Shown here: positions 45,953 to 57,296 of the stretch, piece after piece
Layout: the number at the start of each line of letters is the position of its first letter
How positions within the stretch are numbered: the first letter of the stretch is position 1
Source of the DNA: Nymphaea colorata
Taxonomy: Eukaryota; Streptophyta; Magnoliopsida; Nymphaeales; Nymphaeaceae
Length of the DNA stretch: 64,000 bases
Assembly: GCF_008831285.2 (NCBI RefSeq)
Contig: NC_045145.1
Location: forward strand, 21,902,040 to 21,966,039
Direction: 5' to 3'
Made by a program: the position numbers and the translations under genes
Notes under the pieces: generated by a model
Told to the model about the DNA's origin: nothing
Database searches by the model: none
Seen by the model: the letters and a program-made list of their open reading frames with translations, nothing else

Positions 45953-46642
45953 CACTTGGAGGGCTGAGTCATGAGCTACCAAAAACAAACTCATGTACCT
46001 TAAGAGAATGAGGGGTTGGATAGGGGTTTCTGCTTCTCTTTTTGGGTGGTAGAATGAAGTAGTCATCTTCTTTGTACCTCAATGATTGGCAAAATTTAAT
46101 ACATTCATAAACTAAGAGGTAGATGAAGGAGAGCAAAAATGAGAATGGAAATACTAAAGCATTCTTCATGAGATTATTACTTGTGAAGAAATTTCTACAT
46201 TGTGGAACTAAGTTTTTCTCCATTTGTGAGGAAATCATCCTTACCGAGCCACCGCATGTAATCAACTTCAGCTGCATATAAAGGTAATGAATTTTGATTG
46301 ATGAGCAAAGTGACTAAGTGAGTAGAGTAGATAAAGCTCTCCAAACCCTTTTTGAAGCATTTTGCCCAATCAAATCACATCCTTAAGATTTCTTCCCACA
46401 AGTGTTCCTGTAATTCAACCATGTAAAGACACGATCACATTTTTGTCAAGCTACAAAATCTAGATTCAGCTCTCCAGTCATATCTTGACTTTCCATTAAC
46501 CCCTTCACCTGTGTTTTCCCACCCAAGAAACTTGTCATGCAATAATTTGTTGACAAACAATTATTCAAGTCATAACTGTAGTATTTTTATGCAGGATTTT
46601 GTGAGGAAGAAGAAGATGGCACTGGTAATTAATTCCTGCTCT

Positions 46643-46654
46643 GCTCTGATACCA
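46643..46654 (-). other. Orphan tRNA-Met primer-binding sequence
   Basis: The minus strand reads TGGTATCAGAGC, preceded by a CA dinucleotide (GATTGTTTTCA) as at an LTR end. It suggests a decayed copia element or LTR remnant whose LTR would occupy bases from 46655 to the right. I found no gag-pol sequence beside it, so this is a hint only. Confidence 0.35.
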
Positions 46655-46893
46655 TGAAAACAATCCCAAGTAAACGTGGTTTGGTGTAAACTCACAACTA
46701 TTAGCGTTATTATCTCATCGACCGATGGTAATAGTAATATTAAATTTACATCCATTATTTCCATGTTTATCAACCTAATTTACAGTTGTGCCCATTCCTT
46801 CTTTATCTCTTCTGTCAATAGATTGAGAACATGATCTGCTTGCTTGCTGTAACCAATTGATTCTCATATTGATCTGTAGTTAATCTCGTTTAT

Positions 46894-47090
46894 GGGGCGT
46901 TCGGTAGTTTGGAATCTTGATTCAAAAATGAAAATTGTAGAATCATAATTCCTCCTCAAACTGAAATGGAGTGTAAAATTTTAGGTTTTCCATAAACAAG
47001 ATGCCCTGTTTGTTTAATAATTATAGTTTCTTAAAAAATGAGTATTTTGATTCTAAAATTTCATGATTCTAGATATGTCAAACACTCTCT
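46894..47090. mobile_element. MITE-like element (197 bp), family member 2
   Basis: Starts GGGGCGTTCGGTAG and ends GTCAAACACTCTCT, roughly inverted. In reverse complement it matches 13915-14114 over its length, sharing AATCAAAATACTCATTTTTT and TTATTAAACAAACAGGG. No coding capacity. Confidence 0.65.
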
Positions 47091-47223
47091 TAGTACTTCT
47101 GTTATGAGTGTGTTCCAAAGATTGGTAAAGATTATAGAGTGTTGTAACAAGAACCTGCTCTAATTTTGAAGCAAATTCGTGAGATAGTAACAACCTATTT
47201 GCTCCAAACAGGCGATGTCGCTG

Positions 47224-47543
47224 GCGCTGGTCCATAACTAGCGAACGAACCTTGCAAGAGCTCTGAACTCAACCTGGTCGAGTCCAAGCGCTGGTCCATA
47301 ACTAGCGAACGAACCTTGCAAGAGCTCTGAACTCAACCTGGTCGAGTCCAAGCGCCGGTCCATAACTAGCGAACGAACCTTGCAAGAGCTCTGAACTCAA
47401 CCTGGTCGAGTCCAAGCGCCGGTCCATAACTAGCGAACGAACCTTGCAAGAGCTCTGAACTCAACCTGGTCGAGTCCATGCGCTGGTCCATAACTAGCGA
47501 ACGAACCTTGCAAGAGCTCTGGACTCAACCTGGGCGAGTCCAA
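47224..47543. repeat. Minisatellite: five copies of a 64-bp repeat
   Basis: Units start at 47224, 47288, 47352, 47416 and 47480. Each begins GCGCTGGTCC or GCGCCGGTCC and contains AGCGAACGAACCTTGCAAGA and CTCAACCTGG. Copies differ by only a few bases, so the array is young or homogenised. It directly borders a GC-rich patch. Confidence 0.95.
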
Positions 47544-47960
47544 GTCAAAATGGGCGTTCATGTCCAACCATGAAAGCTGAAGGATGAGAGACGAAGGAAA
47601 ATCAAAAGGCAGACAAAGAAGGGATCGTGGAGATTTGGGTGTGGAAAGCAAAAGAGGAAAAAGACAAAGGAGCAAAGGTCCAAACCCGGTGGGACCCGCG
47701 AGATATGGGACGCCCAAAAAAAGGCGAAGCTGCGGATACCAAATCCCGACCTTCCCGATGAATTGCCGATCTTCTTGTTTTCTTATCGCCACCTGTCCTC
47801 GGCTCCTCGGCGGAAAGCGGCCGAAACGCGGAAGATCTTCCGAGATCGCTCGCTGGCCCCACCTGGGCCGGCCGGACTCCTCCTCTCGGCCGGGCCACGT
47901 GGACGGCCGGTAATTGGAACATCGTAACATCAAATCGACTCCTTGGCAAACTCTCAATGG
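47544..47960. other. GC-rich patch of unknown role
   Basis: It is clearly richer in G+C and CpG than its surroundings, with GGGCCGGCCGGACTCC and a CCACGTGG G-box core near 47897. Long open frames exist on both strands, as expected from composition, but none shows a recognisable domain. It could be a promoter or CpG-rich leader of an unseen gene, or part of a transposable element. Confidence 0.4.
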
Positions 47961-49829
47961 CAGAGACACTATTTTTTAATTATTTTCAAAATGTTTAAAT
48001 TTTTTTTATTAGTTTCAAATGTTCTTATGTTTATTTGTTGTAAAAATAAATATAATAATAATGTATTTTCCCAAGGTAGGCCGTTTTAATTTCGATAATG
48101 TGAATTTTAGGTAATTTTTTAGGTGAGCGTCGAGAAAGCCTTTTTCATTCCCTTGCTTTTAGAGTTCTAAGCTGCCTCGATATTAGCAATAAAATGGTCA
48201 ATATGTAACCTCAAATACAAAATTTTGAATTTAACGGCGTACCCTCATTTTCTCACAATGGTAGAATCTGATCTTTAATATAAGATTATCAAATACACCC
48301 TCTGAGTTTTTAGTTTGTTTATTTTATAATTCTATCAAATAATTTGCATTGGGTTACAACGCGGTCGCAAACAATCTGGACAACTGAAATTTTCAGAAAA
48401 AAAAAACAAAGAAAGAAAAGAAAATTCATGGAATGTGACTGTCGCAAGGACGGTGGACCCTGTGTTTGATCTTATCGATTTAGGGTCGAGATACATGGAT
48501 CAGTACACAAAATCAGATCCGGGACCCACAGACAGTCAGCCAAGAAGTACCGGATCAAGAGAAATGGACCCACAGATCCCATCCGCTCCACTACATGAAA
48601 CAGCGGTTGCCCAACCAAACTCACACCCACCAAAAGTCTGGCAACTGTGAACAATCCAAATCTGACCCCACCATCCGTACCCAGGATCCGGTTGCTTTGA
48701 ATCTACCCAATCTTTCAAATTCTTCCTCGCGATTTTCTTTGATTTTCCTTCATACATTTTAATGAATTTAATTGCCAAATCCGTGCAGATTCGGCTCGAT
48801 CTGTAGCACTTTCTTGTATGAGAATGAAGCTTTGATGGACTTAGTTCCAACGAGTGATGCAGCCCAAACTCGGGGTTTCAAATGGATTTGAGACTCGTGG
48901 TGATATAAGATCAGTAAGATCTCAAATTCATGGATTTAAGATCGGACACTATCCCATCCAACCTTCAATCAAGATTTTTTTACATGTAACGTAGATTAAA
49001 GAGCCACAATGCTAAAATCACCTGTTTATTTAAACTAAGGATCTTACAACGAACACTCTCTAATGCAATCTCGGATTTGAGATATTAGGTACAGCTTCAC
49101 AAAGCCTTATCCAATAAGTTTTGAACTTGCATAATTTCAAAAACCAACACTTTTCATCAACATTCATAATAATCAACATTATGTGATCCGCCAAAGAAAG
49201 TGAAATTACTTGGTGAAGTTGAAAGTACGAAAGTGCAAAAGGGAAGCAAGCAGTGTCTGCTCAGTCCAGACACAAGCATATGCTTCACATGGGTTGTTCG
49301 GCAAGGATGAAGCCAACAATCATATGTTTTGATTTTCTATTAACCGGTTCATGTGGGCATTAGTTTTTATTTTTTATATTTTACAGGAGACAAATAATTT
49401 GAAAATTGGAAAACAAACCGGTACGAGCTTAAGCGTATCGTATCGGGTTGAAAAGCGATACCGCTCTCAAGCGTGTCATATAAAATGACTTTGAATCGAG
49501 ACTCGAAACGCTGGCCGGGTCGAGCCGAGCCGAGCCGATGACACGCTTGCTTGGAGGAGAGGGCTGCCTCAACTCGGCGGTTAAATGAAAAGATCGCGGG
49601 GGATGGTGGCGGGAGGGGCGTCGCAGCCGTCGACTAGGATACGTCCCGTCAGCAATGAACACAACGGGCTCGGCCTTTTAAGAGCTTTCCCGGTCAAAGC
49701 CCTCTTCTTCCTTTCCCTCTCGATCCTCCTTCTCGAATCTCTCCGGAGAGCGACGCTCCTCTCAAAAAGTCGATCTCGCCCTTCGCCTTCTCCCTTCATC
49801 CCCGAACCGCCCCCTCGCTCTCTCTTCTG

Positions 49830-49837
49830 TATAAATA
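49830..49837 (+). promoter_or_regulatory. TATA box of the response regulator
   Basis: TATAAATA about 140 bases upstream of the ATG. The predicted leader is rich in C and T, as is common in plant 5' UTRs. Confidence 0.6.
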
Positions 49838-49977
49838 TCGTCTCCCTCTCCCGCCTTCGCCCCCTGGTGCGCTCCCTCATGCTGCTTCTCCGTCGCCCTC
49901 CTCTCTCTGGTTCTTCTCGCTTTGGTTCCTGACGGGAGTCTGACTTCGTCTATCATCTGAGTCCGAGAAGCGCATTC

Positions 49978-52072
49978 ATGGCCTGCGATGTGCCTCACGT
50001 CCTCGCCGTCGACGACAGCCTAGTCGACCGGAAAGTTATCGAGCGCCTCCTCAAGAATTCCGCTTGCAGAGGTCCTTTCTCTCTCTCTCTCACACACACA
50101 CACTATCTCCATGTCTCTGTTATGATATTCCTTTCCTTCTCCTCGCTTCGTACTTTTGGACTTGTCATTCTCTCAGTGTGCTGAATTTCTCTCTGCTTCT
50201 CTTGCTTGGTGACTCTTTCTTTCTGTTTCGGTGTCTGATTTACCTTTTCTTAATTCGGATTGCAGTGACTACAGTGGAGAGCGGGAGGCGGGCGCTTCAG
50301 TTCCTCGGCATCGACGGCGACCAGCAGCCGGTGGGTGAGCCGATGAGCAAATCCGCCGTTTATTTCCCTTTTGTTTGCAGGATTTTGGATCCGAGTCCTG
50401 TTCTCACGATTTCTCGCTTTGTCTCGGTTTTTTTATTTGGAAATTTCAGAGCTTGAAGGTTAATATGATAATCACGGATTACTGCATGCCCGGAATGACC
50501 GGGTTCGAGCTGCTTAAGAAAATCAAGGTGTGCTTTTTCTTCCTCATTTCTTCTATTCCTTTTCCCTGAGTTGCCCTGCGTGAGTCTGTAGACCACAGCA
50601 ATCGTTCATAATGGTTTAAACTTTGAAGCATATGAGAAAGCAATGGCTTTTTAAATTAGCGCCGGTAGAAATTCACCGCGATCATGAAATTTCCGCGGGT
50701 TTTCCAGTTATCGAAGCTTTTAGCTCTTTGTGAAATTTATGCATGCCGTTATTCTCCAGCGTTGGTTCCTTGCCTGGAGAAATTCAGTGAATCCGAGTCC
50801 GATACCATGACTCCGACCCTGCGTCTTTTGCTGGAACACCTGACCAATCTCTCTGTTTTTTCGGATAAGTAGGCGATAACTTTTCTGTGAAGGGACTAAT
50901 TGTGTCTCTTTTGCGCTTTGTTTTCTGGAGCAGCAATCGTCGGCGTTGAGGGAAATCCCCGTGGTGGTCATGTCGTCGGAGAAAATCGTCGCTCGTATCG
51001 ACCGGTGAGCCCCTACTTCTCTGATTTCTTTTAAGGCTGTTAATGACCAAAATCGCCCCTCTGCTGTCAGATGACGAACGTTTCAGTGAATTATGTGTTT
51101 TCTTTTGGAGACTATCGTCACATTGTATAAAAAGAACAACGAACGCCCGACGTCTTCAACCTCTGTTCCGGTTTCTTCCTTTCTGCGGAAGGCGCCGGTG
51201 CTCCCTTTAATGGCGAAACTGTCCCTTAAGATGCTCCCTCCCTTCCGGGATGAGTTCTGGTGGTACTTTCATCTTCCCATTGGGGACAGGGACCTCTCGA
51301 ATGGGCGGCGGCCGTCCGTTTTATGGAATGGCTGGACAACGGGATTCATAATCTTTCGACTTTGGAGATTATTCATTTCGGGTTCCGGACCCGGGATTCT
51401 CGCTTGTAACTTGGCGGTTGGTCTGCCCCGTCTTGCGTCGCGGTACGGAACATTGAGCCTCGATTATCGATCCGTTCAGGGTCTTTCAGGTCGAAACTTC
51501 ACAGTGTCAGGAGCAATTGGCCTGTCCAGAATCGAGAACTGTCCGGCGGATCTTTTCCGGCCGCATCTCGTCAACCATCCTTTCAAAAAACTCACAAAGA
51601 CTTTGAAAAATTATAAGTACGTAAGTTTTTGGTGTATTTAAATACTGGTCATTTCTGGTTCAGATTTGCACAAAAACGGTGGAAAGGGTAAACGGCCTTT
51701 TTCGCTTGTCAGTTTCTAGTTTGTATTTGTTGAGTCTGCTTCTGAGCATGTGGTGAATGTGTGAGCAGGTGCTTGGAGGAAGGGGCGGAGGACTTCATAG
51801 TGAAGCCGTTGAAGCCCTCTGATTTGAAGAGGTTGAAGGATTATCTGGTTGGGAAGAAGGTGGTGGAGCAAGTAGAAGAGGGGCATCAAGCGCAGTCCCG
51901 CAAGAGGAAGCTGCCCTCCTCCCCATTATCACCATCACCATCGTCCTCATCCTTACTGCCATGCAATGACCTTGACGTCATTCCCCCTGCATCACCCTCT
52001 TCGTCGCAGCCTCCACAGAAGCTGGCCAGACTAGACTCTCAGTCCGTAACTGTTGACTCCTTACTGGCGTAG
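49978..52072 (+). CDS. Type-A response regulator (cytokinin signalling)
   Basis: Five exons, 49978-50071, 50266-50330, 50450-50527, 50934-51004 and 51769-52072, encode 203 residues. The receiver domain is about residues 6-128: acidic pocket D12-D13 in [13 protein letters not shown], phospho-acceptor D63 in [12 protein letters not shown], the conserved MSSE (92-95), and Lys115 in FIVKPLKP. It is followed by a Ser/Pro-rich tail with KRKL and no Myb-like GARP domain, which makes it type A rather than type B. Type-A regulators accept phosphate from His-phosphotransfer proteins and damp cytokinin signalling. The five-exon layout is typical. The exon 2 donor is taken as CCG|GTGGGT because the stronger GG|GTGAGC puts a stop after GTT-AAT in exon 3. 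Exon 4 has a GAGCAG double acceptor that could add one Gln. Confidence 0.94.
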
Positions 52073-53299
52073 AAAGAGAGAGGTACAGGGAGAGCCGTGA
52101 GCACTTCTCCCCCCTCTCTCTCTGTTTTAATTTTGTGATGGCAATTTGAAGATATGTACAAGAATCATGTAAAAAGAAAAATTAAGATCTGTTCATACGG
52201 AATGAATCAGAAAAGTCTTCTTTTCTGGATACGTTTGCATTGATTTTTTTTTTCCCTCCTCCTCGTTGTGGCGGTCACATGTGGAATGCGTATGCTATTG
52301 GAGGCTAAATGGTCCCTATATTGACGCATTAATTCATCTCTCTCTCTCTAGTCTCTCTACCCCGGCATGTGACGACATGTGGCGTGTGAGGACAAATCGG
52401 ATCAAGTTGAGAAGAAATAATGAGCCAACAAAAAGAGTGGTGGCAGGTGCACATATAAAGATGCTGTTTACCCGGGGGATCTTGAGAATGGCGAAACGTC
52501 CGCAGCACGAGAAAGCAGGATGCAAATAAATAACAGCGGGGAAGAAGAGATGAAAAGAGAGAGCGAACATGTGAAAAGGGGAGGGAGAATACGGCAACAA
52601 TTTATTTTTGTTTTTATTTTCATACAGATGTTTTATAATTAATTAAATATTTATATATGATGTGCCTTATAAAAAAACAGAATTTTTATAATTGTGTCCC
52701 TTTAGGTAAACATTTTTGGCTCGGCAGCTTTGTCGATTTCGAACAATAAAACTTTTCGAGCCATTGGTGAACCTCCATGTGTTATGTTGCTCACACCAAT
52801 TGTGTTCTTGATGACATTTGGTAATAGTGTGTCGATGAATTCACTTCAAAATTTGAGATAAATTCATGAAATACTAAAACTAATTTAAACTAATAAAGAA
52901 TATCAATTTTTGACTATTAAAAATTTGCATTAGCCATACCAATGAAATATTCCACGTATCAAAACATTAATGACTGTGGTAAATGGCATTAATTTACTTG
53001 AATACTGCACGGTTGTACTTAGAACAACATGTACGCAGAATACATAAAAAAATAACATAGCTTCAAATTGAGAGTTTCCTCTTGTAAATTTTGAATGTTT
53101 GGGCATCGACATCACGTCATATCTTGAGAGAATATATAGTTCAAAAATGGGTCGCGCATATCCATGCATATGCTTAATGTGCTTAAGGATAGACAGGATA
53201 TCGGCTTGTGAGATAAGCATATATCTATAGAACTTTGAAGAAAAAGGAATTGTGCCACCAAATTTCAATAATGTCAAACTGAAAGCATCAGTGGGCACC

Positions 53300-53327
53300 A
53301 TATATATATATATATATATATATATCT
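53300..53327. repeat. (TA)n microsatellite
   Basis: About 28 bases of TA repeat. Confidence 0.95.
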
Positions 53328-55470
53328 GATGATTGAGGTGACACCATTGGAGGGCGCAAGTATTTCGGAGATTCTTTTATTTTCTTTTCAATGCATGTTT
53401 GATATACTCTGGAAGATTTTACAGATCCGATAGTAATGTTATTGTAATTATGTGGTTCATGTTCAGTAGATTCGATCGACTTACTAGAAAAGACACATCC
53501 GGTGGTGGCGTTTCCAGGTTATACATGCACTATAGAGAGGACACGTCCAGTTTTTAGAACTTTAGAGGGAACCGGATTTTTCTTTTTCCAGATATTACGG
53601 AGACAATTTTGAGAGATCCTGATTTTAAAAACTCTAAAACTTCCGGATATTTCTTTGCCCGAATCATTCTAAAGCATCTTGGGGCCTCAACTTTTGTTAA
53701 AGCAGAGTTTGTAAGAGAAGAGAATCTCTTCCGTAAGCAAACAACATAAAAGAGTCTCACATTTAGCAAGTGCTCCCGTGGAAGATGGCCCAACCACCAA
53801 CGTTGGATTCTTTAAGATGGCTCTTTAAGATGACATGTGGAACAAGTTGGCAGCTTAGAAAACCTAAACCCAAATTCTTGGATTTAGATTGATTAGTTGA
53901 AAGGAAGCCATTTGCGTGAATGATTTAGTTCACAAACTAATAAGTTTGTTTCGACCTTCCTCTCATATTTCTCACCTCATCAATCTCTGAATTTATTTTT
54001 CCATTTAAAATGCAGGGAAAAAAATAATTTTTTCACTATAGAAACCATGAGATGTCTTTGGACCTTTAATTTGAGGTTTTAGCTGCATACGAAGGATTTC
54101 AAATCCTCATTTTCATATGGTGGTGAAATCTAATCTTTGTTTAGGATTTTTTTTAATGTACTTTTTTCACTACTTAAAAAAAAAAAAATCCTTAAGAAGT
54201 GTCTCCCCTTTTCACCAACCAAAGGTAGTCTGGTGTACAAGAATCTGCATTAGGATAGTGCACATAACAAGCTTTCATTGGGATAAATCCAATGATTTTT
54301 TATCTTGGGTTTCTTGAACCTTGGGATAAATCTAATGATTTTTTTTTTATCTAGGGTTTCTTGATTCAATCCATTTGTGAAGATGTGGGGAGCCCTCATG
54401 GGTTTGGAAAAGATGGTATGACGAGATGCGTGTTTTATCATATTCTTGTTTGATAAATTACCCTCTAATCAACTAAGGGAAGCAAATCATGCCTTTGTGT
54501 CATAAACTTACATCAAAACCTCAATTATTGTGGTTCAATGGGGTCTTAAACTTGCAAGAGTACTTGAAGATATAAACAAAAACGTAAAAGCAACCAAGAT
54601 TTGCAAGATTCTGAAGATTTCGTTTGATTTTTTTTTTCTCCTGGATTTGTTGTGACATCTTCCTCGTGCTTGCGGTTGTGTCGGATACCAAAAAAAATGA
54701 GAAAGTCAGTCCAGGTGGTGAGAAAAGATAGTAAGTGGGAATTGGATCAACTTTCCCATAAAAAATGGACATGCACGTCGTTTGTCAACTAGCAACTGCT
54801 TTTTCTCTCTTAGCTCATACTTTGTTAAGTATATCCTCTTGAACTTAGTTTATAAACACTTACAAAAGGTTGGTAGTTGAGCTCCTTTTTTCAAAAACCT
54901 GGAAGGGAAGAGTACTTCATCGGAAAGGCTATCAAATGTCAAAGTTTATGGCTCTTTGCTTCTTGATCATTGCGGGGCCTTTGCTCGAAAAGAAATGCAC
55001 TCACTGGTATTAATCTTGTAATTGTTTAGGTAGAAGAAAAGATTGAATACTGGGAACAAGTATTCCTTCCTCGTATCTAGGAAACAGAACCTTGTGTTCA
55101 TTGATGGAGTTGTTTGGCAACAGTGACAATATGTGGGTGTCCAGTGAATCTACCTCAAAAATTAGAGCATATTTATGTGACACTAGAACTAGTGCCACAC
55201 ACGAGCATACTCTGATCTTTAGAGCAAATTCATAAGACACCCACGAGGCATCTACCAAACTACATCCATCAATCTCATCATGTTTGTAGCGGTTCGACTC
55301 ACCACATGGCTGTGTTTTTAAAGGGAGAGAGTATTATGTCGAGCAGTTGATTTCTTCTAATATGTGTGTGTGTAAGAGAGTGAAAGATAGAGAGAGAGAA
55401 ACACGATAAAATGGAAGATTTATTGTCAAAATGGATTGCTAAACATCACCAATTTATAAAAAAAATACCG

Positions 55471-55696
55471 AAACAAAGAAAAATACATGCATAAGAAAAA
55501 CAAAAGAACAAGAGAAGTAGTCTGAGCTACAAATAGGCTGGTATGGGCAATACTTGCCCAAGCCAGCCTCACAAATTTCTATTATTTTCGAAACAAAGAA
55601 AAACAAATGCATAAGAAGATCCGAAGAACAAGAGCAGTCTTACAATATGGCCAATACTTGCCTCCGCCAGCCTCACAAATTTCCAGTATTTTTGTG
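55471..55696. repeat. Two tandem copies of a 120-bp unit
   Basis: Copies start at 55471 and 55591 with AAACAAAGAAAAA and share ATGCATAAGAA, GAACAAGAG, CAATACTTGCC and GCCAGCCTCACAAATTTC. The second copy has a short internal deletion. Confidence 0.85.
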
Positions 55697-56599
55697 TAGG
55701 TGCCTCTTACTTTTTACTTATTTGTATCTATTAGTACCCCTTAAAATAATATAAAATTTTTGAAAAGAATCACAACAGTGCTTCTCAGCCCAAAATTTCT
55801 AGTGGGAGAGAGAGCAGGGCGAGAAAAGTCGGCAGTGGGATTGAGGTGACAACCAAGATGCTGATGCACGTCACACCTGATCTAACGGTGGATATTTGTG
55901 AGACAGTGGCCAAGCCAAGTAAACTTTTTGACAATAAACAAAGTACATGAACCATATGTAAGATCTAAGAATCCGAGTTATTTAAAAAGTTTAGTATTAA
56001 TATCAACAGTAGATAACCAAACATTTGAATGCAAATTGGTATTTGGCCGCTTCTCAAGAGCCACATATGTTTACTCCCCGTGCACATAAATCAAATTAAA
56101 GACCCACTAGAAGCAAGATTCCCCAGTCAAAACGGGGCACTTCTTAACAAGCAAGAAAAAGACAACTACAACCGAGACTCTGTGCATTAAATAAATCAAC
56201 TTTCGCATGGGTTTTGAGTCACCAAACAACATCCAATGTTAAAGTTGGCATGTCCTCGTACTATTGTAAGTGCAACAAGAGCAGCCATGTAGCCAATTAT
56301 CATGCTCACCATGACACTGAGGTTGGCCAGCTTCCTTTCTCAGAAATTTCAACCACTTTCCTTCGCAATGAATCAATTAAGCATCATGATGCTTCCAATA
56401 TTGTCCAAACAATACAAGTGTCTTATAAGATATTGAGGGCACATGACTCCTACCGCATCTTTCCCTATCTCTACTTAATCATAGGTCCTTGTTCAATGCA
56501 GTGACCAAAAAGAAGTAAGAGAAGAGGGCCCTATGAGACCAACTTTCTTTTGTCCTTTCTTCTATTGTTATTGTGGTTACCTGTGAGCCTTGTGCATGT

Positions 56600-56955
56600 A
56601 GGGCTGCAAAACAAGCCGAGCAAACTCGGGCTCGACTCGAACTCGCTCGAAAAAACTCGGCTCATGCTCGACTCGCAAACCGGTACTCTAAATAAGATTG
56701 TCAAAACTGGCTTCACAAGTTATGTGAGTTACATGAGTTAATGTACACGAGTTAACACTAAACGAGTTAATGACTAAACGAGTTAAATGGGTTAAACGAG
56801 TAGAGTTCGAGCTCGATTTTGTGTAGTCAAGTCGAGCTCGACCTTGCTACAAGGAGCTCGAATCGAGTTCAAGCCAAACTCGAGTTCAAGTTTTTTGAGC
56901 CGAGTCGAGTTCAAGCTGGCCAAGCTCGGGCTCGACTCAGCTTGTGTACAGCCCT
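56600..56955. mobile_element. hAT-like MITE with GAGCTCGA-rich interior
   Basis: The left end AGGGCTGCAAAACAAGC and the reverse complement of the right end, AGGGCTGTACACAAGC, form a terminal inverted repeat of about 16 bases. TTGTGCAT (56590-56597) and TTGTGCTT (56956-56963) look like an imperfect 8-bp target duplication, with two extra bases on the left. The interior is degenerate ACTCGAGCTCG and GAGTTAAACG repeats. The same family as the outer element at 9379-10154. Confidence 0.7.
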
Positions 56956-56986
56956 TTGTGCTTGGTTGTCTCAAGGGTCTTTAGCA

Positions 56987-57042
56987 TAGCATAGCTGGTT
57001 GGACCAGTAACCAATAGAAGATCAATTTCCTGATTCGATTCT
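56987..57042 (+). repeat. SINE head with pol III box A and box B
   Basis: Box A TAGCATAGCTGG (56987-56998) is followed after 33 bases by GATTCGATTCT (57032-57042), close to box B. The spacing is the same as in the SINE at 42597-42836. The body probably runs on past 57100, but I could not find its 3' end or a target duplication. Confidence 0.6.
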
Positions 57043-57243
57043 TGCGGGCGTCATAACTTGATGCAACCCTAAAACCTAGGGCCTTACCACGCTTTCATTG
57101 GTAAGCATCGTTCTTCGGAACTTCCTCTTCTCTTAGCCAAGCACAAACCCTAGCCAAGATAACTCAAAGAAGAAAAAAATAAACTTTGTCCCTAAATGTT
57201 GTTATGCATTCACATTTGATCGGGTTTTTTTTTTTCTCTATCC

Positions 57244-57293
<50 letters not shown>
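57244..57293. repeat. (CT)n(TA)n compound microsatellite
   Basis: About 16 bases of CT followed by about 34 bases of TA repeat. Confidence 0.95.

Positions 57294-57296
<3 letters not shown>

Larger units (their letters stand above)
40835..49829. other. Spacer between B12D and the response regulator
   Basis: No gene supported. It holds dispersed AT-rich repeats (about 41820-43130 and 43900-44250), a SINE, an (AAT)n run (43703-43733), small tandem duplications (44062-44105, 45825-45952), a tRNA-Met type primer-binding sequence (46643-46654), a MITE-like element, five copies of a 64-bp repeat and a GC-rich patch to about 47960. 44640-45800 and 48000-49500 show only short unassignable open frames. 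Confidence 0.65.

Noticed and set aside
47430-47969. 179-codon minus-strand frame over the GC-rich patch
   Set aside because: It runs through the 64-bp minisatellite and overlaps other long frames in GC-rich sequence; composition explains it.
48435-48650. 71-codon plus-strand frame
   Set aside because: No domain, no splice context, and an equally long minus-strand frame overlaps it.
51093-51641. 182-codon plus-strand frame downstream of response regulator exon 4
   Set aside because: It lies wholly within intron 4, between a good donor and acceptor, and has no recognisable domain.
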